Source of the DNA: Bryobacterales bacterium
Lineage (GTDB): Bacteria > Acidobacteriota > Terriglobia > Bryobacterales > Bryobacteraceae
Length of the DNA: 64,000 bases
Assembly (NCBI GenBank): GCA_003142185.1
Contig: PLOR01000097.1
Coordinates: 119,332 to 183,331 of the forward strand
Direction of reading: 5' to 3'
The translations under genes were made by a program, and so were the position numbers. The notes under the pieces were generated by a model. It was not told the origin of the DNA and searched no databases. It saw only the letters and a list, made by a program, of their open reading frames with translations. This document shows positions 46,693 to 54,551 of this stretch, in pieces; the first letter of the stretch is position 1, and each line of letters starts with the position of its first letter.

Positions 46693-46807
46693 TCTGGGTC
46701 CTCGCGGCAGCGGCGTCGGCACGAATGCCGAAGCTTGCCGGATTCTCCTCCAATCGGTGAGACCTCACCAGTGGTCTCCGGATGGCTGCATTCCGAAAGT
46801 ATATGTA

Positions 46808-46869
46808 TTCCTTAGGCACTCCTTATGCGTTCCTTATACACTTCTTACTTGCTCCTTATTTACTCCGCG
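46808..46869. repeat. Six heptamers at exact 11-bp spacing
   Basis: YTYCTTA heptamers begin at 46808, 46819, 46830, 46841 and 46852, with a degenerate sixth (CTCCGCG) at 46863. Every step is 11 bp. Read on the other strand the unit is TAAGGAG/A. Helically phased direct repeats of this type are typical of response-regulator binding sites. Confidence 0.75.
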
Positions 46870-47047
46870 CTGGCGCCGTGTTAGTTAGAGGCAGAGTGAG
46901 ACCAAGCACGCTTCTGATTCAATGACTTACTGGATTGTTCCGCGATAAATCAACGGAACCAAGAACATTGAACCCGCTCTATCTAGGAAGCATCAGATCC
47001 GAGTGGTTGGATCGTTACGGTGAATTCAGCGAAACGGCCCAGCCCAA

Positions 47048-47053
47048 AAGGAG
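47048..47053 (+). promoter_or_regulatory. Shine-Dalgarno site that decides a GTG start
   Basis: AAGGAG at 47048-47053 lies 8 nt before GTG 47062, making that codon the start of the secreted duplicated-module gene rather than the upstream GTG at 47020. Confidence 0.75.
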
Positions 47054-47061
47054 ATCGAAAC

Positions 47062-47433
47062 GTGAGACGCTTAGTAGCGATTAGTTTGGCAGGTGCCATG
47101 TTTGCGGCCGCTGGTCTGGCGCAATCGAGGAATCCCTGGCTGGAGCAATGGTTCAAAACTAAGACTGGCCATTATTCCCCGATGGAGGAAGCCCGACTGA
47201 GGGCAGAGCAGCAAAGAGCCGAGCGAGCCAACGCGGCCTTGCGTGAGAAGACCACACCGCAGGGCGCACCGCGAAATGAATCCACGATGCGCACCAACCC
47301 GAGGCTGGAGCAGTGGTTCAAGACGAAGTTCGGCCACTACTCCCCCATGGAAGAAGCCCGGCTAAGAGCCGAGCAGGCGAATAAGTCCAAGCAGGCGCGT
47401 GCCAACTCCGGCAAGCTTCTTGGATCTTTGTAG
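47062..47433 (+). CDS. Secreted protein with duplicated 27-residue LEQWFKT module
   Basis: The product from GTG 47062 is 123 residues and starts with a signal peptide (RRLVAISLAGAMFAAAGLAQ). The mature part contains two copies of the same 27-residue module at residues 24-50 and 79-105. Both contain LEQWFKTK, then GHYSPMEEARLRAEQ, and differ at only three positions. The DNA of the two copies (47131-47211 and 47296-47376) differs mainly at synonymous positions, so the amino acids are under selection. A helical, Gln/Arg/Ala-rich linker joins them and a Lys-rich tail follows. No family of known function was recognised. It stands alone, flanked by long non-coding stretches. Confidence 0.78.
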   Translation: MRRLVAISLAGAMFAAAGLAQSRNPWLEQWFKTKTGHYSPMEEARLRAEQQRAERANAALREKTTPQGAPRNESTMRTNPRLEQWFKTKFGHYSPMEEARLRAEQANKSKQARANSGKLLGSL

Positions 47434-47584
47434 AACAAACCCAGGCGCCGGGGATCCTCGTCCGACGATCTCCGGTGCGTCCGGTTCCGTGACCTTAAGT
47501 AACTCCTAACTTGCTCCGCGTGCATCCCGTTTGGTTCCGTCTATCCCGGGCTAGGTCTTCGACCGTGTGATATCGCGCCTCCAA

Positions 47585-47610
47585 CGGAGCCGCGACCATA
47601 GGGAGCGGTC
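47585..47610 (+). repeat. Intergenic repeat family C, copy 2
   Basis: CGGAGCCGCGACCATAGGGA then GCGGTC; one difference from the copy at 26727-26750. Confidence 0.75.
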
Positions 47611-47698
47611 CTTTCGGTCCTTTCGATATAACCGAATCTGCCGGTCGAAGACCCATGCCGCTTCCCCGGCAAGAGCAGGTGAGCGTCTCGCCGCCGCT

Positions 47699-48424
47699 TC
47701 AATCCAGCCACCCGGACGAGCACCGCACCGCAGTCTGCGGGACGGCGCCGAAGCGCCGATCTCGCGTGCGGAAATCGCGCACTGCCGCCGCCAGCTCCGC
47801 GGCGCCGAAATCCGGCCATAGGATGCGCGAGAATACCAGCTCGGCGTAGGCGCTTTCCCAGAGCAGGAAATCGCTCAGGCGCCGCTCGCCTCCGGTTCGG
47901 ATCAGCAGGTCCACCGGTGGTCCCAATCGTCGATCGATTCCCGCGCGGGAAAGCTCGCTCGCTCCGCCGGCCGCGGCCAGGATGGCGTCGCGGCCGGAAT
48001 AGTCGAGCGCCACGCGCAGCCGCAGCTTGGTGCCGCGCGCGGTAGCCGCTTCGGTCGCGGCGATGGCGGCGGCCAGCGCGCCGGGCAGGCGGTCGCGCCG
48101 TCCAATCGCTTCCACTCGCACGCCCGCCGCAACCGCGCCCTCACTCTGGCTCTCCAAATACCACGCGAGCAACCGCATCAGCGCGGCGACCTCCACCGGC
48201 TCGCGCCGCCAGTGGTCGCTCGAAAAGGCGAATAGCGTCAGAACCCCGATGCCGTGTTCGGGAGCTGCGTCCACCACCCGCCGCGCGGCTTCCACGCCGG
48301 CGCGGTGGCCGGCCGCTCTGGGCAGACCGCGGCCGAGCGCCCAGCGTCCGTTGCCATCCATGATGATCGCTGCATGCAGAGTACTTTGTAATTCAAAGCA
48401 AGTAGGCATAAAAAAGAACCTCAT
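47699..48424 (-). CDS. uppS: Polyprenyl diphosphate synthase (UppS family), short
   Basis: The 241-residue frame has the catalytic motif AAIIMDGNGRWALGRGLPRA (Asp at about residue 23), FAFSSDHWRRE and the C-terminal signature LLIRTGGERRLSDFLLWESA then YAELVF. These are all features of cis-prenyltransferases making undecaprenyl diphosphate for cell-wall lipid carriers. It is slightly shorter than typical members. It overlaps the winged-helix regulator gene by 4 bp. The first about 15 residues (CFELQSTLH) are read through a palindromic DNA motif, so the true start may lie a little further downstream. Whether this is the main or an extra UppS cannot be decided here. Confidence 0.92.
   Translation of the reverse strand: MRFFFMPTCFELQSTLHAAIIMDGNGRWALGRGLPRAAGHRAGVEAARRVVDAAPEHGIGVLTLFAFSSDHWRREPVEVAALMRLLAWYLESQSEGAVAAGVRVEAIGRRDRLPGALAAAIAATEAATARGTKLRLRVALDYSGRDAILAAAGGASELSRAGIDRRLGPPVDLLIRTGGERRLSDFLLWESAYAELVFSRILWPDFGAAELAAAVRDFRTRDRRFGAVPQTAVRCSSGWLD
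48380..48398. promoter_or_regulatory. Operator-like palindromic motif, copy inside uppS 5' end
   Basis: AGTACTTTGTAATTCAAAG contains the inverted repeat CTTTG-N5-CAAAG. A related 19-mer lies upstream of the operon at 49415. It is a candidate binding site for the winged-helix protein encoded by the same operon. Confidence 0.5.
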
Positions 48425-48795
48425 TTGTCGCGCGTGGCTTGGATCAGCGCTTCCATGTGATCGAGATAGCGTTCGAGCGCCCGGCGCCCCGCCGCCGTCA
48501 GCCGGTATTCGGTTTTGGGCATCCGGTTGGCGAAGGATTTGGCGCAGCCTACGTATCCGGCTTCCTCCAGCTTGCGGGCGTGGACGCTCAGGTTGCCGTC
48601 CGTCGTGTCAAGCAGCCGCTTCAGCTCATTGAAGGTGAGCGATTCGTTGACCGCCAGCGCGCTCAGGATTCCCAGGCGCAGCCGTTCATGCACCAGCCGG
48701 TCGAGCGTGTGGGCACTTGCCGGCGATGCGGCCACCGGGCCTGCCGCAGGCCGTTTTTCGCGTTCCTTCTTAACTGTGTTTTCTCTAGCCGCCAT
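48421..48795 (-). CDS. Winged-helix transcriptional regulator (HTH_27/MarR-like)
   Basis: The 124-residue protein has a disordered basic N-terminus (about 28 residues). A winged helix follows: ERLRLGILSALAVNESLTFN, ELKRLLDTTDGNLSVHARKL as recognition helix, EEAGYVGCAKSF and the wing KTEYRLTAAGRRALERYLDH. This is the short single-domain type common in Acidobacteria. It is encoded between a membrane protein gene (11-bp overlap) and uppS (4-bp overlap). The duplicated AGTACTTT motif in the same operon is its most likely target, by location only. Confidence 0.88.
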   Translation of the reverse strand: MAARENTVKKEREKRPAAGPVAASPASAHTLDRLVHERLRLGILSALAVNESLTFNELKRLLDTTDGNLSVHARKLEEAGYVGCAKSFANRMPKTEYRLTAAGRRALERYLDHMEALIQATRDK

Positions 48796-49378
48796 ATTTC
48801 ACCGCGATTACCGTGCCGAACAGAATGTGCAGCCCGCCGAAACCTGCCGCGAGCAGCACGCAACCGGCTGCCGGCTCCAGGAGCGCCGCCGCGCCGGCGG
48901 CCATGAAGCAAAATCCCATCAACGGAACCACCCGCACCGAAGCCGATCCGCCGGAAACGATGGCCGATCCATATAGCAGCAACCACAGCCCCGGCAGCAG
49001 CGCCGTCATTCCGTGCTGGAAGAGCACGGCCGTCAACAGCGCGCCAGCCGCCATGGCCGGCGTAAAAGCAGCGGCGAATTTTCGTCCCGGCCCCGAGAGC
49101 AGCGCCAGCTTGGCGCGATGCGACTTCCACGCCGACCCGGCCACGCCGATCGCCGCCGCCACGAGCGCCTCCGCCATCCATACCGCAACCCACCGCGCGC
49201 CGCGAGCCGCCGGTCCGGCCGCCCAGGCGGCGACCAGCGCCGTGGAACCCATCAGAACTCCGCCGAGGCCCGGTACTGCCGTGAACGAACCCGCCCGCTC
49301 GATGGTCTGGCGGATGTACCGCAAGTTGTCCATCGCGTGGGCTTGCAGTTCCAAAGGCTGCGGTCGGGGAATCGCCAT
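48785..49378 (-). CDS. Integral membrane protein of the uppS operon
   Basis: The 197-residue protein has about five to six hydrophobic helices after a short polar start (NLRYIRQTIERAGSFTAVPG): GLGGVLMGSTALVAAWAAGP, VWMAEALVAAAIGVAGSAW, AMAAGALLTAVLFQ, LLPGLWLLLYGSAIVSGG and LEPAAGCVLLAAGFGGLHIL. No transporter motif was seen. The gene is first in the operon and overlaps the regulator. Membrane protein plus short winged-helix regulator pairs recur in Acidobacteria. Confidence 0.78.
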   Translation of the reverse strand: MAIPRPQPLELQAHAMDNLRYIRQTIERAGSFTAVPGLGGVLMGSTALVAAWAAGPAARGARWVAVWMAEALVAAAIGVAGSAWKSHRAKLALLSGPGRKFAAAFTPAMAAGALLTAVLFQHGMTALLPGLWLLLYGSAIVSGGSASVRVVPLMGFCFMAAGAAALLEPAAGCVLLAAGFGGLHILFGTVIAVKYGG

Positions 49379-49386
49379 GCTCTTCT

Positions 49387-49415
49387 AGAGTACCGCTCTT
49401 TAGGCGATTCTTCAA
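49387..49415 (-). promoter_or_regulatory. Promoter of the membrane protein-regulator-uppS operon, near-leaderless
   Basis: On the minus strand TTGAAG (49415-49410), 17 bp, TACTCT (49392-49387). The ATG begins at 49378, 8 nt after the -10 hexamer, so the transcript would start at about the first codon. Confidence 0.55.
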
Positions 49416-49433
49416 GTACTTTTTGCGGCAAAG
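49415..49433. promoter_or_regulatory. Operator-like motif, copy upstream of operon
   Basis: AGTACTTTTTGCGGCAAAG shares AGTACTTT, one T and CAAAG with the motif at 48380-48398 (14 of 19 positions). It touches the -35 of the operon promoter, a position suited to repression or activation. Confidence 0.5.
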
Positions 49434-49527
49434 GGAGTTGCAGCCGGCGGTTTCCGATCGCAGGCATGCATCCTGTGCGGCGAGCTATCATGGTTAGTCC
49501 TTCCGGGGTCTGAACCGGGCGAACATA

Positions 49528-49553
49528 CGGGCAAGCTAAAGCATGCCCCACCC
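49528..49553 (-). repeat. Intergenic repeat family A, copy 7
   Basis: CGGGCAAGCTAAAGCATGCC then CCACCC in reverse orientation, in the divergent gap before the GH130 gene. Confidence 0.8.
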
Positions 49554-49594
49554 GGTGGAAACCGGAATTCCCGGCGGAGCTATCCAACCACCAT

Positions 49595-50776
49595 ATGACC
49601 AACCAAGAGTTTTCAGTAGAACGGGACCGGTTGCTGGCGGCGCATGAGCGGCTGATCGAGCGCCCGAACGAGCGGCTGCCCGAATCGAACGGATGGTTTC
49701 ACCGTTACCGGTATCCCGTGCTGACGGCGGCCCACACGCCGGTGGTCTGGCGCTATGACTTCGATCCAGCGGCCAATCCGTTTCTGATGGAGCGCCTCGG
49801 CATCAACGCGGCGTTCAACGTCGGAGCCATGGAGTGGCATGGCGGCGTGGTGTTGATGGCCCGCGTGGAAGGCGTGGACCGCAAGTCGTTCTTCGCGGTC
49901 GCCGAGAGCGCCAACGGCATCGATGGTTTCCGCTTCTGGGATTATCCGGTGGTGATGCCCGAAACCGCCGAACCGGAGACCAACGTCTACGACATGCGAT
50001 TGACGGCGCACGAAGACGGATGGATCTACGGCCTGTTCTGCGCGGAGCGCAAGGATCCGGCAGCGGCTCCCGGCGACCTGTCTTCCGCCCTTGCCCAGTG
50101 CGGCATCGCGCGCACGCGCGATTTAAAGACCTGGGAGCGGTTGGATGACCTGCGTACTTCCTCGGCGCAGCAGCGAAATTGCGTGCTGCACCCGGAGTTC
50201 GTCGATGGCAAGTACGCCTTCTACACGCGCCCGCAGGACAGTTTCATCGAAGCAGGCCGCGGCGGCGGCATCGGCTGGGGCCTTGCGTCGAACATGGAGC
50301 ACGCCGCGATCGACGAGGAAACCATCCTCGACCAGCGGGGATATCACACCATCACGGAAGTCAAGAATGGCCTCGGCCCAGCCCCGATCAAGACCGGGAA
50401 GGGCTGGCTGCACCTGGCTCACGGCGTGCGCAATACGGCGGCCGGGCTGCGCTATGTCCTCTACTGTTTCCTCTGCGACCTGAAGGTTCCCTATAAAGTC
50501 ATTGCCAAGCCGGGCGGTTACTTCCTGGCGCCTGAAGGCGAGGAGCGGGTGGGCGACGTGTCGAACGTGGCTTTCTCGAATGGCTGGGTTCAACGCGGCG
50601 ACGAGGTTCTGATTTACTACGGCGCATCCGACACGCGCACTTATGTTGCCGCAACCACCGTCGAACGCTTGCTGGACTATGTGCTGAACACCCCGCCCGA
50701 CCCGCTGCGGAGCGCCGCTTGTGTTAGCCAGCGCATCGCGCTGATTGACAAGAACCAGCGGCTGCTCAAGCCGTAA
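49595..50776 (+). CDS. GH130 phosphorylase, 4-O-beta-mannosyl-glucose phosphorylase type
   Basis: The 393-residue protein has the five-bladed propeller features of GH130: [18 protein letters not shown], the general-acid Asp in [43 protein letters not shown]-less [20 protein letters not shown] and the C-terminal [20 protein letters not shown]. The pattern fits GH130 subfamily 1, which cleaves mannosyl-beta-1,4-glucose with phosphate to mannose 1-phosphate and glucose. It has no signal peptide and works in the cytoplasm. It opens an operon with a 2-epimerase gene that would supply its substrate from beta-1,4-mannobiose. Confidence 0.92.
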   Translation: MTNQEFSVERDRLLAAHERLIERPNERLPESNGWFHRYRYPVLTAAHTPVVWRYDFDPAANPFLMERLGINAAFNVGAMEWHGGVVLMARVEGVDRKSFFAVAESANGIDGFRFWDYPVVMPETAEPETNVYDMRLTAHEDGWIYGLFCAERKDPAAAPGDLSSALAQCGIARTRDLKTWERLDDLRTSSAQQRNCVLHPEFVDGKYAFYTRPQDSFIEAGRGGGIGWGLASNMEHAAIDEETILDQRGYHTITEVKNGLGPAPIKTGKGWLHLAHGVRNTAAGLRYVLYCFLCDLKVPYKVIAKPGGYFLAPEGEERVGDVSNVAFSNGWVQRGDEVLIYYGASDTRTYVAATTVERLLDYVLNTPPDPLRSAACVSQRIALIDKNQRLLKP

Positions 50777-50791
50777 GCGCCTCGTTCCAGG

Positions 50792-52021
50792 ATGACAATC
50801 GCCATCATGACTCCCGATAACAGAAAGGCTTGGGCCGCGCGGATCGAAAAGGAGTTACTCGGCAACATCCTTCCGTTTTGGATGCGCCACACGGTCGATC
50901 GCGAAAACGGCGGCTTCTACGGCACCATCGGCTGCGATCTCCAGGTGGAGAAAGAATCCCCGCGCGCCGCCGTCATCAACGCGCGAATTCTTTGGACGTA
51001 TTCCGCGGCGTGCCGGCTCTACGGCGCCCCATACCGCGAGATGGCGGACTGGGCCTACGATTACATCGTGAAGAGGTTCTGGGATGCGGAGCATGGCGGC
51101 GTCTATTGGATGCTCGACTACCAGGGCAAGCCGATCAACGACCGCAAGCAGATTTACGCGCAGGCTTTCGCGGCCTACGGCATGGCGGAGTACTTCCGCG
51201 CCACCGGCAAGCCGGAAAGCCTGGAGCTGGCCCAGCGGCTTTTCCACTTAATCGAAAAGCATAGTTACGATCCGGAATGGAAGGGTTATCTGGAAGCTCG
51301 CGGCCGCGATTGGAGCGCGCTCGCGGACCTGCGCCTTAGCGAGAAAGACCTGAACAGCCCCAAGTCCATGAACACGCACCTCCACGTGATGGAGGCTTAC
51401 ACGAACCTGCTGCGTGTATGGAGGGACCCCGAGTTACTGGCCAAGCACAAAGAGCTGCTCGAAGTGACCATGGACCGGATCGTGAATAACTCCACGGGCC
51501 ACTTTAAACTGTTCTTCGATAACCAATGGAACTCTCTCACCGATCATATTTCATTCGGTCACGACATCGAGGGTAGCTGGCTGATATTGGAAGCCGCCGA
51601 GGTGCTGGGTGACCCTAAGCTGATCGAACGTGCGCGGACACTTGCTGTCACCATGGCTAGAGCCGTTTACAAAGAAGGGCTGGACCAGGATGGCAGCCTT
51701 TTCTATGAGGCCGACTCTGCAGGCATGATGATCGATCCCAACAAGCACTGGTGGGCGCAGGCCGAAGCAGTGGTGGGCTTTTACAATGCGTACCAGGTCT
51801 CGGGAGAGCGGCGCTTTGCGGACGAGGCTTATCGAGTTTGGGAATACATCGAAGAGAAAATCGTCGACAGGGTTCATGGTGAGTGGCACGCGAAGTTAAA
51901 ACCCAGGGGGACGCCTTACACGGAAAAAGAGGATGGAGACGCGTGCCTGGTAGGACCCTGGAAATGCCCGTACCACAACAGCCGGGTATGTTACGAAATG
52001 ATCGAGCGGTTAGCTAAATAA
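50792..52021 (+). CDS. Cellobiose 2-epimerase family (AGE superfamily)
   Basis: The 409-residue protein is an alpha/alpha-barrel epimerase. It has [20 protein letters not shown] near the N-terminus, [52 protein letters not shown] with the catalytic His, and [20 protein letters not shown] with the second catalytic His. These are the family marks of cellobiose or mannobiose 2-epimerases rather than N-acylglucosamine epimerases. It inverts C2 of the reducing sugar, making mannosyl-glucose from mannobiose (substrate of the GH130 enzyme) or glucosyl-mannose from cellobiose. It starts 15 bp after the GH130 gene. Confidence 0.92.
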   Translation: MTIAIMTPDNRKAWAARIEKELLGNILPFWMRHTVDRENGGFYGTIGCDLQVEKESPRAAVINARILWTYSAACRLYGAPYREMADWAYDYIVKRFWDAEHGGVYWMLDYQGKPINDRKQIYAQAFAAYGMAEYFRATGKPESLELAQRLFHLIEKHSYDPEWKGYLEARGRDWSALADLRLSEKDLNSPKSMNTHLHVMEAYTNLLRVWRDPELLAKHKELLEVTMDRIVNNSTGHFKLFFDNQWNSLTDHISFGHDIEGSWLILEAAEVLGDPKLIERARTLAVTMARAVYKEGLDQDGSLFYEADSAGMMIDPNKHWWAQAEAVVGFYNAYQVSGERRFADEAYRVWEYIEEKIVDRVHGEWHAKLKPRGTPYTEKEDGDACLVGPWKCPYHNSRVCYEMIERLAK

Positions 52022-52047
52022 TTTTTAACCTTCATTGGAGACGTCTT

Positions 52048-54492
52048 ATGCAATACGGCTATTTTGACGACCAGAACCGGGAATACGTAATCACTCAGCC
52101 AGATACGCCACTGCCGTGGATCAACTATCTGGGATGCCAGGCGTACTTCGGCATTATTTCCAATACCGCTGGTGGTTACTCCTTTTATCGCGATGCGCGT
52201 TTGCGCCGCATCACCCGCGGGCGGTATAACAACGTTCCGCTCGATGACGGCGGGCGTTACATCTACTTACGCGACGACGAGAGTGGCGAATACTGGTCGC
52301 CGTCCTGGATGCCCACGTGTTGCGATCTGGAGCAGTACACCTGCCGCCACGGCATGGGTTACTCGACGATCGGCTCGAAGTACCACGGTATCTCGGCGAG
52401 CACGCGCTATTTTGTGCCGCTCGACGAGACGCTCGAGATCTGGCAACTGACTTTGCGGAATGACCGGCTCACGCCGGCCGCGATTTCGGCTTTCTCGATG
52501 GTCGAGTTCTGCCTGTGGGACGCCCAGGACGACGCCACCAACTTCCAACGCAACTTCAGCATCGGGCAGGTGGAGATCGAAGACGAAGTCATCTATCACA
52601 AGACTGAGTATCGCGAGCGACGCAATCATTTCGCCTGGTTTGCTTGCTCGGATCCGCTGAGCGGCTTCGACACACGGCGCGAGGCTTTCCTCGGGCCGTG
52701 GCGCGGCTGGGACAAGCCGGTTGCGGTGGAGCGGGGTAAGTCGTCCAACTCCCACGCCCACGGCTGGTCTCCCATCGGCAGCCACCATGTGAAACTGGTG
52801 CTCCAGCCCGGAGAAACGCACCAGATAGTTTTTGCTTTGGGCTATCACGAGAACGCCAAGGACCAAAAGTTCGATCCGCCGGATTCGCAGACCGTCAACA
52901 AGAAAACCGTGAAGCCGGTGATCGCACGCTACCGCGATTTGGCCAATGTGGATGCCGCGTTCGACAAGCTCCGCGCTTACTGGGATGGCTTGTTGGGCGT
53001 TTACCAGGCGACCACACCGGACATACACACCGACCGCATGGTGAACGTGTGGAACGCGTACCAGTGCATGGCCACGTTCAACATGTCGCGCTCCGCATCG
53101 TTCTACGAATCGGGCATTGGCCGCGGCTTGGGCTTCCGCGATTCCAACCAGGACTTGCTGGGCTTTGTGCAGATGGTGCCGGAACGGGCGAGAGAACGCA
53201 TACTAGACCTGGCGGCTACGCAGCTTCCCACGGGCGGCGCCTATCACCAGTACCAGCCGCTGACCAAAAAGGGAAACAACGACATCGGCGGCAACTTCAA
53301 CGACGATCCGCACTGGCTGATCATTGGCGTCGCGGCCTACCTGAAAGAGACCGGCGACTGGAGCATTCTCGACGAGCCGGTCGAGTTCGACAACCAGCCG
53401 GGCAGCGCGCAACCGTTGTATGAGCACCTGCGGCGCAGTTTCCATTACACGCTCGAAAGGCTTGGCCCGCATGGTCTGCCGCTGATCGGCCGCGCCGATT
53501 GGAACGACTGTCTCAACCTGAACTGCTTCTCCGATACGCCTGGCCAATCGTTCCAGACCACCACCAACAAGGAAGGCAAGGTAGCCGAATCGGTTTTCAT
53601 CGCCGGCCTGTTCGTGCTGGCGTCCAAGGAGATTGCCGCGATTGCGCAGCGGCGCGGCCTGGCGGAAGAGGCGAAGAAGTACATCGCGGAAGGCGCGCGC
53701 ATGGAAGAGACCGTGCGCCAACACGGCTGGGACGGCGAATGGTTCGTTCGCGCTTACGACGACTCGGGTGAGAAGATCGGCTCCAAGGAGAACGCGGAAG
53801 GCAAGATCTTTATCGAGACGCAGGGCTTTTGCGTGCTCGCCGGGATTGGCCTGGAAGACGGGCGGGCGCGGCTGGCGCTCGATTCGGTGCGGAAATACCT
53901 CGCCACCCCGCACGGCATCGTGCTGCAGCAACCGGCGTATTCACGCTATTACATCAACCTCGGAGAAATTTCCTCTTACCCGCCTGGCTACAAGGAAAAT
54001 GCCGGGATCTTCTGCCACAACAATCCGTGGGTGATCATCGCCGAAGCCATGGCCGGCGACGGCGACAACGCGCACGATTACTATTCGCGCATCAACCCAT
54101 CGGCCCGCGAGCGAATCAGCGACGTGCACCGCTGCGAACCGTACGTGTACGCGCAGATGATCGCCGGCCGCGACGCTCCCACGCACGGGGAAGCCAAGAA
54201 CTCCTGGCTGACCGGCACGGCGGCCTGGAATTACTATGCCATCACGCAGTGGATCCTCGGGATCCGGCCGGAATATGATGGTCTCCGCATCGCGCCCGTG
54301 GTGCCCGAACGCTGGCAAGGCTTCGAGGCCGTTCGGAAATTCCGCGGTGTCACGTACCGCATCGCCGTGCGCCGCGCCGGTAAGGGCAACACCGTGAGCC
54401 TGTCGGTGGATGGAAAGCCGATTGAGGGCGCCGTAGTTCCGCCGCCGCCGGCGGGCATCACGGAAGTGAACATCGACGCGAAACTGGGCTAG
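52048..54492 (+). CDS. GH94 cellobiose phosphorylase
   Basis: The 814-residue protein has the full GH94 length. It has an N-terminal beta-sandwich ([40 protein letters not shown]), the barrel with [20 protein letters not shown], the catalytic Asp in [17 protein letters not shown], and the phosphate-site region with [20 protein letters not shown]. The closeness in length to known cellobiose phosphorylases and the neighbouring 2-epimerase make cellobiose the likely substrate, giving glucose 1-phosphate and glucose. It has no signal peptide. It is the third gene of a phosphorolytic operon. Confidence 0.94.
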   Translation: MQYGYFDDQNREYVITQPDTPLPWINYLGCQAYFGIISNTAGGYSFYRDARLRRITRGRYNNVPLDDGGRYIYLRDDESGEYWSPSWMPTCCDLEQYTCRHGMGYSTIGSKYHGISASTRYFVPLDETLEIWQLTLRNDRLTPAAISAFSMVEFCLWDAQDDATNFQRNFSIGQVEIEDEVIYHKTEYRERRNHFAWFACSDPLSGFDTRREAFLGPWRGWDKPVAVERGKSSNSHAHGWSPIGSHHVKLVLQPGETHQIVFALGYHENAKDQKFDPPDSQTVNKKTVKPVIARYRDLANVDAAFDKLRAYWDGLLGVYQATTPDIHTDRMVNVWNAYQCMATFNMSRSASFYESGIGRGLGFRDSNQDLLGFVQMVPERARERILDLAATQLPTGGAYHQYQPLTKKGNNDIGGNFNDDPHWLIIGVAAYLKETGDWSILDEPVEFDNQPGSAQPLYEHLRRSFHYTLERLGPHGLPLIGRADWNDCLNLNCFSDTPGQSFQTTTNKEGKVAESVFIAGLFVLASKEIAAIAQRRGLAEEAKKYIAEGARMEETVRQHGWDGEWFVRAYDDSGEKIGSKENAEGKIFIETQGFCVLAGIGLEDGRARLALDSVRKYLATPHGIVLQQPAYSRYYINLGEISSYPPGYKENAGIFCHNNPWVIIAEAMAGDGDNAHDYYSRINPSARERISDVHRCEPYVYAQMIAGRDAPTHGEAKNSWLTGTAAWNYYAITQWILGIRPEYDGLRIAPVVPERWQGFEAVRKFRGVTYRIAVRRAGKGNTVSLSVDGKPIEGAVVPPPPAGITEVNIDAKLG

Positions 54493-54517
54493 GCCGGCGG
54501 GGTGCTGCGAAAAAAAC

Positions 54518-54545
54518 GGCTGGCAGGCGAAAGCGCCTGCCCACC
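54518..54545 (-). repeat. Intergenic repeat family B, single inverted copy
   Basis: GGCTGGCAGGCGAAAGCGCC then TGCCCACC, preceded by a run of A bases, between two converging genes. The self-complementary GGCGAAAGCGCC core would make a terminator-like hairpin. Confidence 0.7.
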
Positions 54546-54551
54546 TTGCCT

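Larger units (their letters stand above)
46638..47061. other. Long intergenic stretch with repeat and phased heptamers
   Basis: It contains a family D repeat (46640-46692) and an AT-richer patch with the 11-bp-phased heptamer array (46808-46869), then no further recognised element up to the AAGGAG of the secreted gene. No reading frame here looks like a gene. Confidence 0.6.

Noticed and set aside
47503..47540. Second complete 11-bp heptamer array
   Set aside because: Only two steps are exactly 11 bp (47503 and 47514); later TCC words drift to 10 bp, so it is mentioned only as a possible relative of the first array.
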